A program made the translations under genes and the position numbers. Under the pieces are notes generated by a model. It made no database searches. It saw only the letters and a program-made list of their open reading frames with translations, and was not told the origin of the DNA. Below are positions 1 through 12,200 of a stretch of 64,000 bases of DNA, piece by piece (position 1 is the stretch's first letter; each line of letters starts with the position of its first letter). Source of the DNA: Bemisia tabaci (taxonomy: Eukaryota; Arthropoda; Insecta; Hemiptera; Aleyrodidae); assembly GCF_918797505.1 (NCBI RefSeq), contig NC_092796.1:60790851-60854850 (forward strand), in the 5' to 3' direction.

Positions 1-141
1 AAGTTCTATGATTTACACCTAGTCTAAAAATTAGGTGGGAATCTACCTTAAAATTTACAAAACTAATAATGTACTTTCCCCTGGTTTACCCCTAGTCTTA
101 CGTTTGAGGTTTTCGAGCCTGAAGCTATAAGTTGTACTCAC

Positions 142-240
142 CAAAAGCTTTTCCATGTTGACACGCCGGCGGCATGCAAGGGAAGACTCACTGCTAGGCC
201 CTCGGGGAAGTTTTGAATGCCGATACCAATGGCTAGATTC
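142..240 (-). CDS. SLC39A11: ZIP11 coding exon 5 (QNFPEG motif), isolated at left edge
   Basis: After the acceptor TTTTTTCAG|G the frame completes the split Arg codon and reads [18 protein letters not shown], then about 14 more residues up to a split Trp codon at donor TTG|GTGAGT. This is the direct continuation of exon 4 in ZIP11 proteins. Gln230, Asn231 and Glu234 belong to the second metal-binding helix. It is easily missed because it sits 50 kb from the other exons in repeat-dense DNA. Confidence 0.93.
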
Positions 241-3200
241 CTGAAAAAACATATAAGATAAAGTTTAGGATTAGAATAGTGATTTTGAGAGAACCGCCAA
301 TCCCTCAAATTGGAAAATCATGTGATTTAGACATGAAAAAAATTAAAAATTGACAGGGATATTTATCAATTTCATTTTTAGCCTTAAACAAAAATAGATT
401 TCACTCGGATAGAATTGCCTGTAAATGTAAATCCTGGTAAAAATTGGCAGTAGAATCTGTGTTCCAAAATACCATAGACCTACAGCCGGCTGTAAGATTT
501 CCAATAGCTTCCATAGCCGGCTACACAATTTCTTATAGCCTTTTATAGCCGATGGCGATTAAGCAACAGCCAGGCGATGAAGTGTATGCTAAACGTTACT
601 AATTACGGATGCTAGGACTTAGTGAGTTTTTGGAATACTGGTCTCTTTTTGGGCCGTAGTATTTTGATTTATTTTGCGAGGAAAGCTCCGTACTTTTGAT
701 GGATGCCTGCCATTACTAATATATTAGAGCGCCTTCAGTTTCGTATGATACTGTGCAATACCTCTGGTGTGAAACAGTTGCTTCAAGCGCCGTGGCAGGC
801 GGGCAGCCAGCCAGCGCGAAACACGCATTGGCGCCTACAAACCTAACAGGGATACTCCACGCGTTGCGCAATGCGTGAAGTATCCCTGTTAGGTTTGTAG
901 GCGCCAGTGCGTCGCCGCTCCGCTTTGTGTTAAGCTCTACACTGAAAAAAAAGTAGCTTGGATCAAGCATGATAATTCTTGAATTTGCCGCCAAGAATTT
1001 TCTTTATCTTGCTTTAAGCTGACTTTTTCTTGATTCTAGAAAAATAATGCTTGGGTTAAGCAAAAAAGTAGCTTATATTAATCAGCAAAATTTTTGATTT
1101 AAGAAGAAATACTTCTTGGCGGCAAATTTAAGATTATTTTTTTTTCCAGTGTAATATTTAATCTGGCGGAGTCAGCTTTATTCAACTCATGATCTTGAAA
1201 TGTTTGCACATCCTGTATGGATTATTCTCATTTTAATTGATGAAAAAAAATATGTATTAAAGGAAAATATAATGTGTGTTTTGTAAATATTAAGGTGGTT
1301 CCTTATCAAACTTGATGATTTCCAAAGCACACGAATTTCTACACAATTTCTTATAGCCTTTTATAATCGATGGCGAAAAAGCAACAGACAGGCGATAAAG
1401 TGTAAAGCCCGGCGATAGGAACTATAGCCCGGCTGCATAATTTTTTATAGCTTTTCGTATAGCCCGGCCGTATGATTTTCTCCGCATTCTACAGCCAGCT
1501 ATATGGTTTTCTGTAGCCTTCTTTAGCCGGCTTAAGATTCCTATGGTATTTTGAAACTCAGCTCTTATCGCCAATTTTTACCAGGGAAACGAAAAAGTAA
1601 CAACTAGCGGAGGGCCTATATTATGCCTGATTTATTGACTTTTATAAGGGGGATGATACCACTATTCGACTACGTGAGAGCTTGTGTTGCCTACTCTAGA
1701 AATTGAAGGCAAACTGATATGATGGTAAAGTAACCTCTTCCCATTTGGTAAAAAGCTCTTATTTGTGCGTGTCGCGAGTGAGCGCGCCATTTCACGATGA
1801 CACAACTATTCGACCACGTGGGAGCTCGTGTTGTCTATCCCAAAAATTGAAGGTGAATTGATATGATGTTAGAAAAACAGCGTGAGGAAAGTATTCAAAT
1901 TAATGACCGTTAATTGGTACACGATGAATGCGCCCGAACCCAAATTTGAACTCAACCCTCACACGGTCGAAAGGCAAACTATTAAAAATTTGAATAGTCG
2001 ACCCGATTCTATCAAAAGCTGTCGCGCCTACGATAAATTCACCAACAAAGGCATCTGACTGTTGTACATGGATTTGCTTTACCTCAAAACAATGTTATTA
2101 AAATCCAAAATAATTGTGTTCTAATTTTGTTTAAAAAAAAGTCACACTAATTTTTCGAGTATGAATTAAAGTATCAAATCAAATATTTCCAGTTACCCCT
2201 ATTATCTAATCATTCACCGAAATGAAATCACTGAAACATTCACCCTAAGTATCCCTAATCAGAATTCAGCTCGTTCTCAAGTAGGTAGGTGAGAAACTTA
2301 CTGCAGGTGTTAATACAATTTAATTTCTGAAGCGGATGCAACTACAAGAACAGGGCATCAATTCGACAAATCAGCTATATTCCTCGGTATTAGGGGGGGG
2401 GGGGGGGTGTCGGCGATGAACCCGAAAGAGCTTCTCTTCGAGGCATTTAAGTGGAAAAGAGGGCTCGAGAAACTTGCAAGCGGCGTTGCCAAGGTCACAT
2501 TACTACGAAGCCTGTAGCGCTGGCCTTATGGTCGTGAGGGCTCGGGTTCGATTCCCGATCAAGTGGCTTGAGTTCCATGGTCTCAGGCAAAGCATAGAGT
2601 GTGGACATGCCGGTATTTTGCAGTTAGGTCATGGAGCTTTCAGGGACCAAAAGGGCAGCCAACCTATGAACTTTTAAGTATCCAGAGTGATTTATTATTA
2701 CAATTTTTACTATCCGTTGTTTGTAAAACGCGCGTTTGACTCAGTTTTTGTAAGGATGTATATATTTTTCAAAAGAAGGCTCACTTATGAGTATTCTTGG
2801 CCAATTTTCTTTGATATTGGAATCTGAAGATTGGCGGCGGTATTTTTTAGGTGTTTTCCGTGTTGAGCTCGTGTCCCACTATCAAGTGAACTCACCAAAT
2901 GCAAGATGACGGCGTTCATCAACCTTTGACGGCCCGCATAATTTTGACGGCGGACTTGCGCAAGAACCAGTGCGCATCTCCGCCATTTTGTACTTGATGA
3001 GTTCATTTGATAGTGGGACACGGGCTTTGGAAGGTTGGTCACCTTTTTGGGCTCTGAGAGCTCCTGATTTTGACATGTCCATGCTCCTCCATATACGTGC
3101 TCTAGGGCAAAGTTCACCCGGGAGATTAGGCTCAAGATTATCCCTCAGGGCTATTCGAAAATTGGTCATAAGGTTCATTACACGGAGAAAAAAACTTCGT

Positions 3201-6200
3201 GCGTGGGACCCGAAGTTTAGGTCATACGGATCTCTGAAGTTTTCGGTTTGAGCATCTGAACACTTTAGGTCCACCTCCTGAGGTTTGGATCACACATCTG
3301 AAGTACTTCGGTTTTCACATCCCAACAACTTCGATTCTCACATCCGGAAAACTTCGGTTCTCACATCTGAAGTACTTCAGATGTAAGAACTGGAGTTTCA
3401 GATGTGTGATCCGAACCTCGACAGCTAGACCTAACGTCTTCAGATGCTCAATCCGAAAACTTCAGAGATCCACATGACCTACACTTCGGGTCCCACGCAC
3501 GAGGTTTTTTTCTCCGTGTATCTTTGGATTTGTCACTTGTATGAATATTTCGTCTTTCGTCTATATAGTCAACGACATGACTCCAGGTCAAGTTAAAATC
3601 TCCCGACGTCTACTTCTATAAAGCTTTAAGAGATCTTATTTGTCGGGTGAGAAGGAGCTCATTGTGAGTGGCATTAGAGAATGTGGACTGGGGAGGGAAC
3701 TGGAAGCGGTGAGATCTGGCAGTGGCGCATGCCGGCCGGCATGGCGTGAAGACTTGGGTCTTGTAGAAAGTTGCCGACAATGCGGCGCTCGTTCAACGTA
3801 ACGGCGTATAATCATTGCCACGTGAACCCTGTCTCCCGCATAACTCTATACTATCCGGGGCTCATGTGGAAATAGAGGAACGTCCTTAGGTGAGAGTGAC
3901 GAGGAATGGACGTGGCGGCGGTTGCAGCGTGGTGCGTGGTGCGACGGTGCGTGTTGCGGCGGCGTCGTGGACGGGGGCCCGAACCGGCCACGCCGCGCCG
4001 GCCGCGCCGCGCGCCGCCGAGTGTCCAGATTTCTTTCTCAAAGATCAATGACCGAATTTCAATGCTCCAAAGCTTGTGCTTGTACTTATCAGCCACTAAT
4101 TATTCTCGTTTTCATTACGCCGCCCTCCCCCTCCCTCCTCCCTTGGGCCTGCTCCTCTTGAGACCGTGTTGCCGATCCCGCCCGGCCCCGGCCCCGGCTC
4201 CACAAAGAGTCTGGATCCTCATTATTTTTATGATTACCTCGCTAATGCTCCCTCAGGAGTGGATAATGTCCTCATTTCCGCTATCCAAGTGTAGGTGACG
4301 CTAAACTTTTCCACGGCTCAGTCTTCGAGATACGATTCATTTTTCGGGGCGCTCACGCTCACGGACTTGATACCGCAGATTTTCCGTTTTTCCGATGTCC
4401 CTTAGAATCCGTGACGCAAACCTGCGAGTTGAGTATCTCTAGTTGTAGGTGGCTAAACTACTCCACGGCTGAAGTCGGCATCTGAATAATGCGCGGAGCA
4501 GAAAATGATGAGAGAATGTTCGCAGTTGGGTTCTGACCCAACATGCAACTATTTTAACTCCGCGGAGGGCGCGGTTGCATACGCTCGATTTTGTGGGCGA
4601 AATCTGAGATTTGCCCACGACTTGATGTATTCATTTTTCGGGGCGCTCACGTGCTTGGTATCGCAGATTTTCACTTTTTCCGAAGGACCCTTTGAATCCG
4701 TAACGCAAACCTGCGAGTTGAGTATCCCTAGGTGTAGGTGACGCTAAACTATTCCACGACTGAGTCTCCCAGATATGATACACTTTACATGGCGCTCACG
4801 TTCACACACTTGGTAACGCAGATTTTTCGTTCTTCCGAAAGATCCTTTGAATCCGTGACGCAAAGCTTCGATCTGAGTATCTATAGGTGTATGTGACATT
4901 TAACTATTCCACAGCTGGGTCTTGGAGATATGACTCATTTTTCATACGCTCATACGTATTTTTAACGCACTTTATTAATTTCCCGGATCACCCACCTTTT
5001 CCTAAACCCAAACCTGTGAAAATTTCATGAGTAAAGCGATAGAAAACAATGACAAAGGAAACATGGAGCGATCCTATTGGTTGAAACGGGTGGTTGTTAT
5101 AGATTAAGAAGGAAAATAATAAACTTACTGCATGGAGTGTAGCATTTCTCGTTAATTGCAGGTAGATGGTCTTTTGCTTACCTCTTCTGTCCATTGCAAC
5201 CACTCGCTTCCACCAATAGGACCGCGCCATTCTCTACTTGTCTTTTTTAAACGATCGCTTTGTCGATCAATTTCAATATTCAGCTCGCTATGTCTTTCAT
5301 TTGACGTAAGAGGCAAACCTGTCCTCCCCCTTAATTTATGATAGTTTTGTTTATTACAAGACAGGGCCGGATTAAGGGTGTGGCCACATGGGCCGCGGCC
5401 CATGGCGGCAAAATTTAGGGGGCGGCAAATTTTGCAATCTTTTTGAATGTAGGTATCAAAAAATGAGAGAAAACCATCGCATTCAGAAAATAAATTACAA
5501 ACTAGAAAAGGCGACAAAATCTCTCATTTCCTGAGAGTAAAAGTATAATCATTTCTAATTTTGTCGTCTTTCGGTGATACATGAGACAAAACCTTTAATT
5601 AGTCGAGTTAAGAGAGAAACCAAACACGCAATTTGACCTGGAACAGAGCGACGCGATGGTCGGCATGAAACACATGGCGCCTACAAGACTGCATGGATAC
5701 TTCACGCATTGCGTCAAACACACTGCGGTCAGCAGCAGTCGGCTTGAAACGCATAGCGCCTACAAGACTACATGAATACTTCACGCGTTGCGCCAAACAG
5801 TGTGGTCGGTAGCGCGCGGTCGGCGTGAAACGCATAGCGCCTACAAGACTGCATGAATACTTCCCGCATTGCGCAAACACAGTGCGGTCGGCACGGCGGT
5901 GGAAGTGAACATTTTAAACCACATTCATGTTTGTTCTTTCATATTTATTCTTTTTTTTTATAAATGGAAGGCCTTATCCAAACAGGGGTGGGTTTACGGA
6001 ACTGAAATTTTGTTATTGTTGACAGGGTTTTTTCAAAAAATGTGCCCAACACAAGTAAACGCGTCTTGTACACACTTCGCGTCCTTCCCCCACCGGCACG
6101 TTCACTTGATGGTTTTTATAGATCGTATTCGACAGATCACATGATCACATTATGTGTTCTACTTTCGATATTAACACAAATGTCAATTACTTTTTCTACT

Positions 6201-9200
6201 TAAGTATCGCTGTTTGACAGTCCATTCATGCTGGAAACACAACATTTGTTGAAACACAACAACCGGCATTTGTGTTAACACAAAAGCCGGTTTTATGTGT
6301 TCTACTTTCGATATTAACACAAATGCCAATTACTTTTTCTTCTTAAGTATCGCTGTTTAACAATCCATTGTAAGCTGGAAACGGTTCGGACCTAGCCGAA
6401 ACTACACGAGAGGACTCGTTGGGCGGACAGCCGCAAACAGTTACAAGTTTCAAAATAAGTGATTAACGCATGAGTAACAGGAGGAAGAAGAATTTTGCGA
6501 GAAGAAACAAATTATAATTGAAAGGCTGGGTGATTCTAAATTACGTTAATCTCAACCCAAGGGTTAATTAGCATAGATGAGCACAAGATAAGTGCATGCG
6601 TTAAATACTCTACCACGGTTGTCACGCTTAACTCAAGTCATACTCGTCCAGTATCACTTGTCCTCTCTTCATTCCTCAAGTTAGGTCCTTGAGGACAACC
6701 TGATATAAATCCAAATGGGCAGTTCCTGGGTCGACCCTAGCTGAATTTCCTCAACTCTATGACTTTTGACTCATTGAGGGTCTATACTTTGCGGAATGCA
6801 TCATGATTAGGTCGTTTCTGGTCTCTATTCGCATTCAATCGGTATTCAGTATGTCAGTAACATATTAGGATCATATCAGTATCATATCAGTAAGAGCTGC
6901 AACCTGATTGTTGAAATTTATGTCGGCACGACAAGAATCGAAAATGGATATATTACACGGTAAAGATAGAGCCATGTCTTGTCTTCAGTTGCTGACATAG
7001 CCAGTTAAAGTTTCAACAATCAGGCTGCAGCAGACTGAACATGGTTCTGAAGCCCGATTTTGACGAAAAATGCAAGCTTTGCGGGTTTTCCGGTCGAATG
7101 CCAGAAAATCTGAATTTTCCCTCTGAATCGGCCTTCAGACTCATGTTAATAGTATGTTCAATTTACCAATTGTAGTTCGCAGTTTTGTTCCTGTTCGATT
7201 TCTAGTTTCCTTGTTGCCAAGATTTAGTCTGATTCCTGTCCGATTTCTGGATTCATCTCAGTTCATCATCTTCATTTTCGATCTGTGATAGCATCAGACC
7301 CAAACAGAGACTGACAATGACCAAATCATGATGCATTCCGGAGCATTTAAACCTTTAATGAGCAAAAAATCGTAGAGTTGAGGAAATTCAGGGTGGGCCC
7401 AAAAACGACCCTCATCGATACCCTTCTTTTCCCAATTTTCTGGATTTTCGGAAGTCCGGGAAACATTGACATAAAATAAGTTTAAAAAACCTCAGGTGTA
7501 ATAAGATTTCAGCGACGACGGGTGAAAAGGGATCGGCCAATGGTTAGAAGCCATGACTTGGACGGACGATAAGAGCTGCAACCTGATTGTTGACATTTAT
7601 GTCGGCACGCCAAGAATCGAAAATCGATATATTACAGGGTAAAGATAGGGCTATGTCTTGTCTTCACTTGCTGGCATGGCCAGTTAAAGTTTCAACAATG
7701 AGGCTGGAGAGCGACCTGGGCGCTACATGAAGGACTGGAGGCCGAATGGCGGAATGGCGGATAGTTTTCATAATTCCCTCGTTTATGGGATGCCCGGGCA
7801 AGTGGCGATAACTCGATCCGGCCGTAACGCCGTAACGGCAACGGAAAGCGCATAATTTGCTGGGTAAATATCGTGGAGGGGGGGGGGGGCGGACCCACGA
7901 CTGAGGCCGCCGATGCCGCAGCCGCACAGTGGATTGAGTCAATTAGAGAGGTCGCACATGAAATTTTTGACGAGGACTGCAAATTTTGGTATTCATTCCG
8001 TCACATTTTATATTTCAAGGGGTGCTTTTGGTAGAAAATTTCACGATAAAAGCAATGAAACCACTTTTAGAACGTGAAAGTTTCATATACACGGAGTTAT
8101 AAGTGTTAAAAGTTTCCAAATTTTGTCCGAGCTCTCCTATTGACTCGATCCACTGTGAGCCGGGGCTGGGGAGGGCGGTGACCGGGGCAGGAGGCAGGGG
8201 CGTCGGGCGGCACGGGGCACGTCGCGGGGGGCTAAGGCAGGGGCACTCTTGACCTAGCAGGTAAACATAATTTTTTGGAATCAACGTGTGTGGGCCCCCG
8301 GCCGAGGCTCAAACCGTGCTCTTCGCCGCCGCAGCGACCGCGTTGCCACGACACGGAAAAAAGCTCACTCCTTCCTAGAAAAAGCTCGTTCCTTCCTAGA
8401 GAGAGCTCATTCCTTCCTAGAAAAAGCCCATTCCTTCCTAGGAAAAGCTCGTTCCGTCCTAGAAAAAGCCCCCGACTCATCTGTGTTGCTCAGAAAAAGC
8501 TCCGCAGAAAATAAAGCTTCAATCTAACCAATCATTCTGGTATCTATAGGGAGCAGGCCCGCCACATCCCATCTCGGGCCCTGGTACCAATTTTCTGGCC
8601 CGGGCCCCTAGCACAGGGGGGAGGGGGGGTCCGGGGGGCCTCCCCCGGGAAATTTTTGAAATTTTAAATCTATTTGGAGGCATTATGAAGCTCTTATGAT
8701 GGAGATTTTCCATCAATTTCTGCAGAATAATTACGCCTTTTTGTTTACTTTCAGCACCAAAAACTTTCGAATTGTTTCATTCAAAACATCTATAAATTTT
8801 TTTTTGAGGGGGCAGATGATAATTTTCAATTCTATGGGGAGCCGGGCCCCCCCGGACTCCCCTTTCGTACGTCTATGGCAAGGGAGTTAAGCCATTGAAG
8901 TCGAGGATGCCCAGAAAGGAGCCTCTTAGCATCCGACAACGGAAGAAAATGAAACACAGTTACTAAAAATATCATTCTACATATACTCAAAATCTTGAAA
9001 ATCTCTAAAAAAGTAAGAAAAATTTTATAGTGCCCTAGCGTGTTTTTGAAACTTTATTCACCTTTTGCGGAATTTTTAGGGTAATTTTTTCACTTTTCCC
9101 TACGAGACAAGGGTTACACATGAATTCGTAGTGGTTTGTCACCTGCGTCACGGGCCCCTCCAGGGCCCGGGCCCCGGCACCAGGGACCCAGTATCCCCCC

Positions 9201-12200
9201 CCCCCCTTGTGGCGGGCCTGATAGGGAGGGTGCGGACTGGTACGGTTATGTCGGTAATTTTGAGGTTAGGTCATGGAGCTCTCGGGGCAGAGACAAGAGG
9301 CCCTCCACTGACCTCTTGACGACAGGTGGAAGCTTTTAATATCGGGGATGCAACACTTCCTTATGGACAATTTTAAGGGAGCAACAGTCATCACTCTTTT
9401 TTCGGCTGTTGACCTACCTACATGGTGGATGATGAGCTTCGGGTGACGTCATGAGCCAAGCAAGATTCCCAAACATCGGCTTGTTTGCGAAACGAATCTG
9501 CCAACACGTTGTTGAACATCAACCATGTAGGTATTGAAATACCTGTCGTTGCCTGAGTTTAATGCTGAAGTCCCGAAATTAAAAGCTTCCACCATAGCTG
9601 AGATACGAGTGGAGGGTCTCTTGTCTCTGGCTCCGCAGAAAATAGAGCTTGCATTATATTATATTGCATTAGTAAAGCAATTGATACGATCCGACGTTTG
9701 TAAAGCACGTTTTTTACTTGGTTTTTGCATAAATTCACTCATTTTTCCGGACCCTGGTAAAAATTGGCAGTAGAATCTGTGTTCCAAAATACCATAGACC
9801 TACAGCCGGCTGTAAGATTTCCAATAGATTCTATAGCCGGCAACACAATTTCTTATAGCCTTTTATAGCCGATGGCGATTAAGCAACAGCCTGGCGATAA
9901 AGTGTATGCTAAACGTAACTAATTACGGATGCTAGGACTTAGTGAGTTTTTGGACTACCGCTCTCTTTTTGGACCGTAGTATCTTGATTTATTTTGCGAG
10001 GAAAGCTCCGTACTTTTGAAGGATGCCCGCCATTCCTAATATGTTGGAGCGCCTTCAATTTCGTAAGATACTGTGCAATACCTCTGGTGTGAAATAGTTG
10101 CTTCAAGCGCCGTGGTACGCTGCGGCGGGGCGCGGCGGGCGGACAGCCAGCGCGGAACTCGCATTGGCGCCTACAAACCTGACAGGGATACTTCACGCAT
10201 TGCGCAATGCGTGAAGTATCCCTCTTAGGTTTGTAGGCGCCAGTGCGCCGCCGCTCCGCTTCGTGTTAGGCTCTAATACTTAATCTCGTGGAGTCAGCGT
10301 TTTTCAACACATGACTTTGAAATGTTTGCACACTCTGCATGGATTATTCTCATTTCAATTGATGAAAAAAATATGTAGTAAAGGAAAATATAATGTGCGT
10401 TTTGTAAATATTAAGGTGATTCCGTACAAACTAAAGGATTTACAAAACACACGAATTTCTACACAATTTCTTATAGCCTTTTATAGCGGATGGCGAAAAA
10501 GCAACAGCCAGGCGATAAGTGTAAAGCCCGGCGATAGGAACTATAGCCCAGCTGTATAATTTTTTATTGCTTCGTGTAGCCCGGCCGTATGATTTTTTTC
10601 CTTCTTCTACAGCCAGCTATATGATTTTCTATCGCCTTCTTCAGTCGGCTATAAGAATTCCTATGGTATTTTGAAACGCAGCTCCTATCGCCAATTTTTA
10701 CCAGGGGAAGAAAAATCACTTATGAACATTCTTGGACGTCTTGGTTTGTAATTGGAATCTGTAGATTGGCCGTGACATTTTTTGTGTTACAGGGTTGGCT
10801 ACCCTTTTGGATCTGAAGAGCTCCACTATTCGACATATCCCAGCTCTCCCTATGTAGATATTCTACCAATCATTGTTTGCAGTTTTATTTCAGGTTCATG
10901 AAGAAAAATTACGAGGTAACTTCACACATCCCCTCATGCTGACAGATCTCCTGCGATGAGATGAAGTTCCTCAAGGGGTAGGAGGAGGGTAACAGTCATT
11001 GGCTGTCGACAGTCATAACCTAACTTTAAGCCTACCTCATACCTCTGTCGACTTCGCGCATGCCTGGTCTTCATTCCAAGGCGCACACTTGCCACGCGGC
11101 ACGGCAGTAGCAATACTACCACGAAAAGGAAGAACGCCGTCTGAGCATTCAGGCGTTGCAATATTTCTTTCAATAAGCAAAGGAATTTACTGGGAAAATT
11201 CTGAATATTTCCCCTCTAATTTTTCAGACAATTTTATTACCAATTTAATCTAAAATATCAACAAATTTCGAGAAAAAGTATGCACAACATTCTTCGAAAA
11301 TATATGTTTTATTCGGGAAAATTGAGGAACTCTCAAATATTCATACGGCGTTTTTCCTTAGCACGGCCGAATAGCACCTGGCATCCGTGGCTGATTCGTT
11401 AACATTCAAATTCGTGGACCAGGACCCCGGTCGGCCCAAACCCAAAAGCAACAGCATGGACGTGGACTCCCCCTTTCCCCTCACGTTGCCAATTTTCTTC
11501 CTATAACCAGGTTTTCTAGGAGCGGTGCCAAGAGTTGAGGAATACACGAAGTAACCTCAAACTAGAGTGCCTGCATAGGTAAAGTGTAGTTACTTATACT
11601 GAATCCTAAGGGGGAGGGGGATGACGAAGACTCTTGGTAAGGGTGAGTGAGAGAGCGGGGTTGCTGCCAACCCATGACATTTCGATGGCTAAAGTGCGTG
11701 ACCACGTATCCCCATTGCGGTGTCTCAAAATCTCCGCTCCTATTTTATATTTTCGGAGAGAAACAAAAGAACTTCATAACTTGAAACTTCTACGAAATAT
11801 TCTGCTAACAGCGAAGGAAAATCGAGATAGTTTTCAAGAAATTAGGTTGACTGATTTTTTCAAAGAAAAAATGAAGTATGCCGGAAAGCCTGCTGCGTTG
11901 CGAACGGAGACACGAGTTCCGCACTTCAACCATCCGTACATCAAGGATCCAGAAGTCCCGCACCACCAGGACCAGAGATCACCCCTATGACTTTTGAACA
12001 AATTAGATAGAGACAAGACATTTTTTGAGCACTCCAAGGTCAAAGGAAACAACTTTTGGGAGCCCCCAGAAATTTTAGGAGGATCACTCTGAAAAAAAGC
12101 AAGATCCCTGGAGCAGGACTATTGGAATACTCTTCATTGTTGGTGTAGGGTCTCTAAAATACGCTGTGTCTGGTCCAGAATGGTGGAGATTTCTAGATGC

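Larger units (their letters stand above)
9215..10860. mobile_element. Family U element, copy 2, broken by two insertions
   Basis: U sequence appears at 9230-9320 (TTAGGTCATGGAGCTC), near 9690-9751 (ACTCATTTTTCCG) and again at 10709-10860 (ATGAACATTCTTGG onward). The gaps are filled by a 269-bp inverted-end element (9325-9593) and by family A copy 2 (9752-10706). Confidence 0.6.

Noticed and set aside
8232..8527. Repeat-peptide frames (FLGRNEL-type and SFLEKA-type)
   Set aside because: They are translations of a 24-bp minisatellite in different frames.
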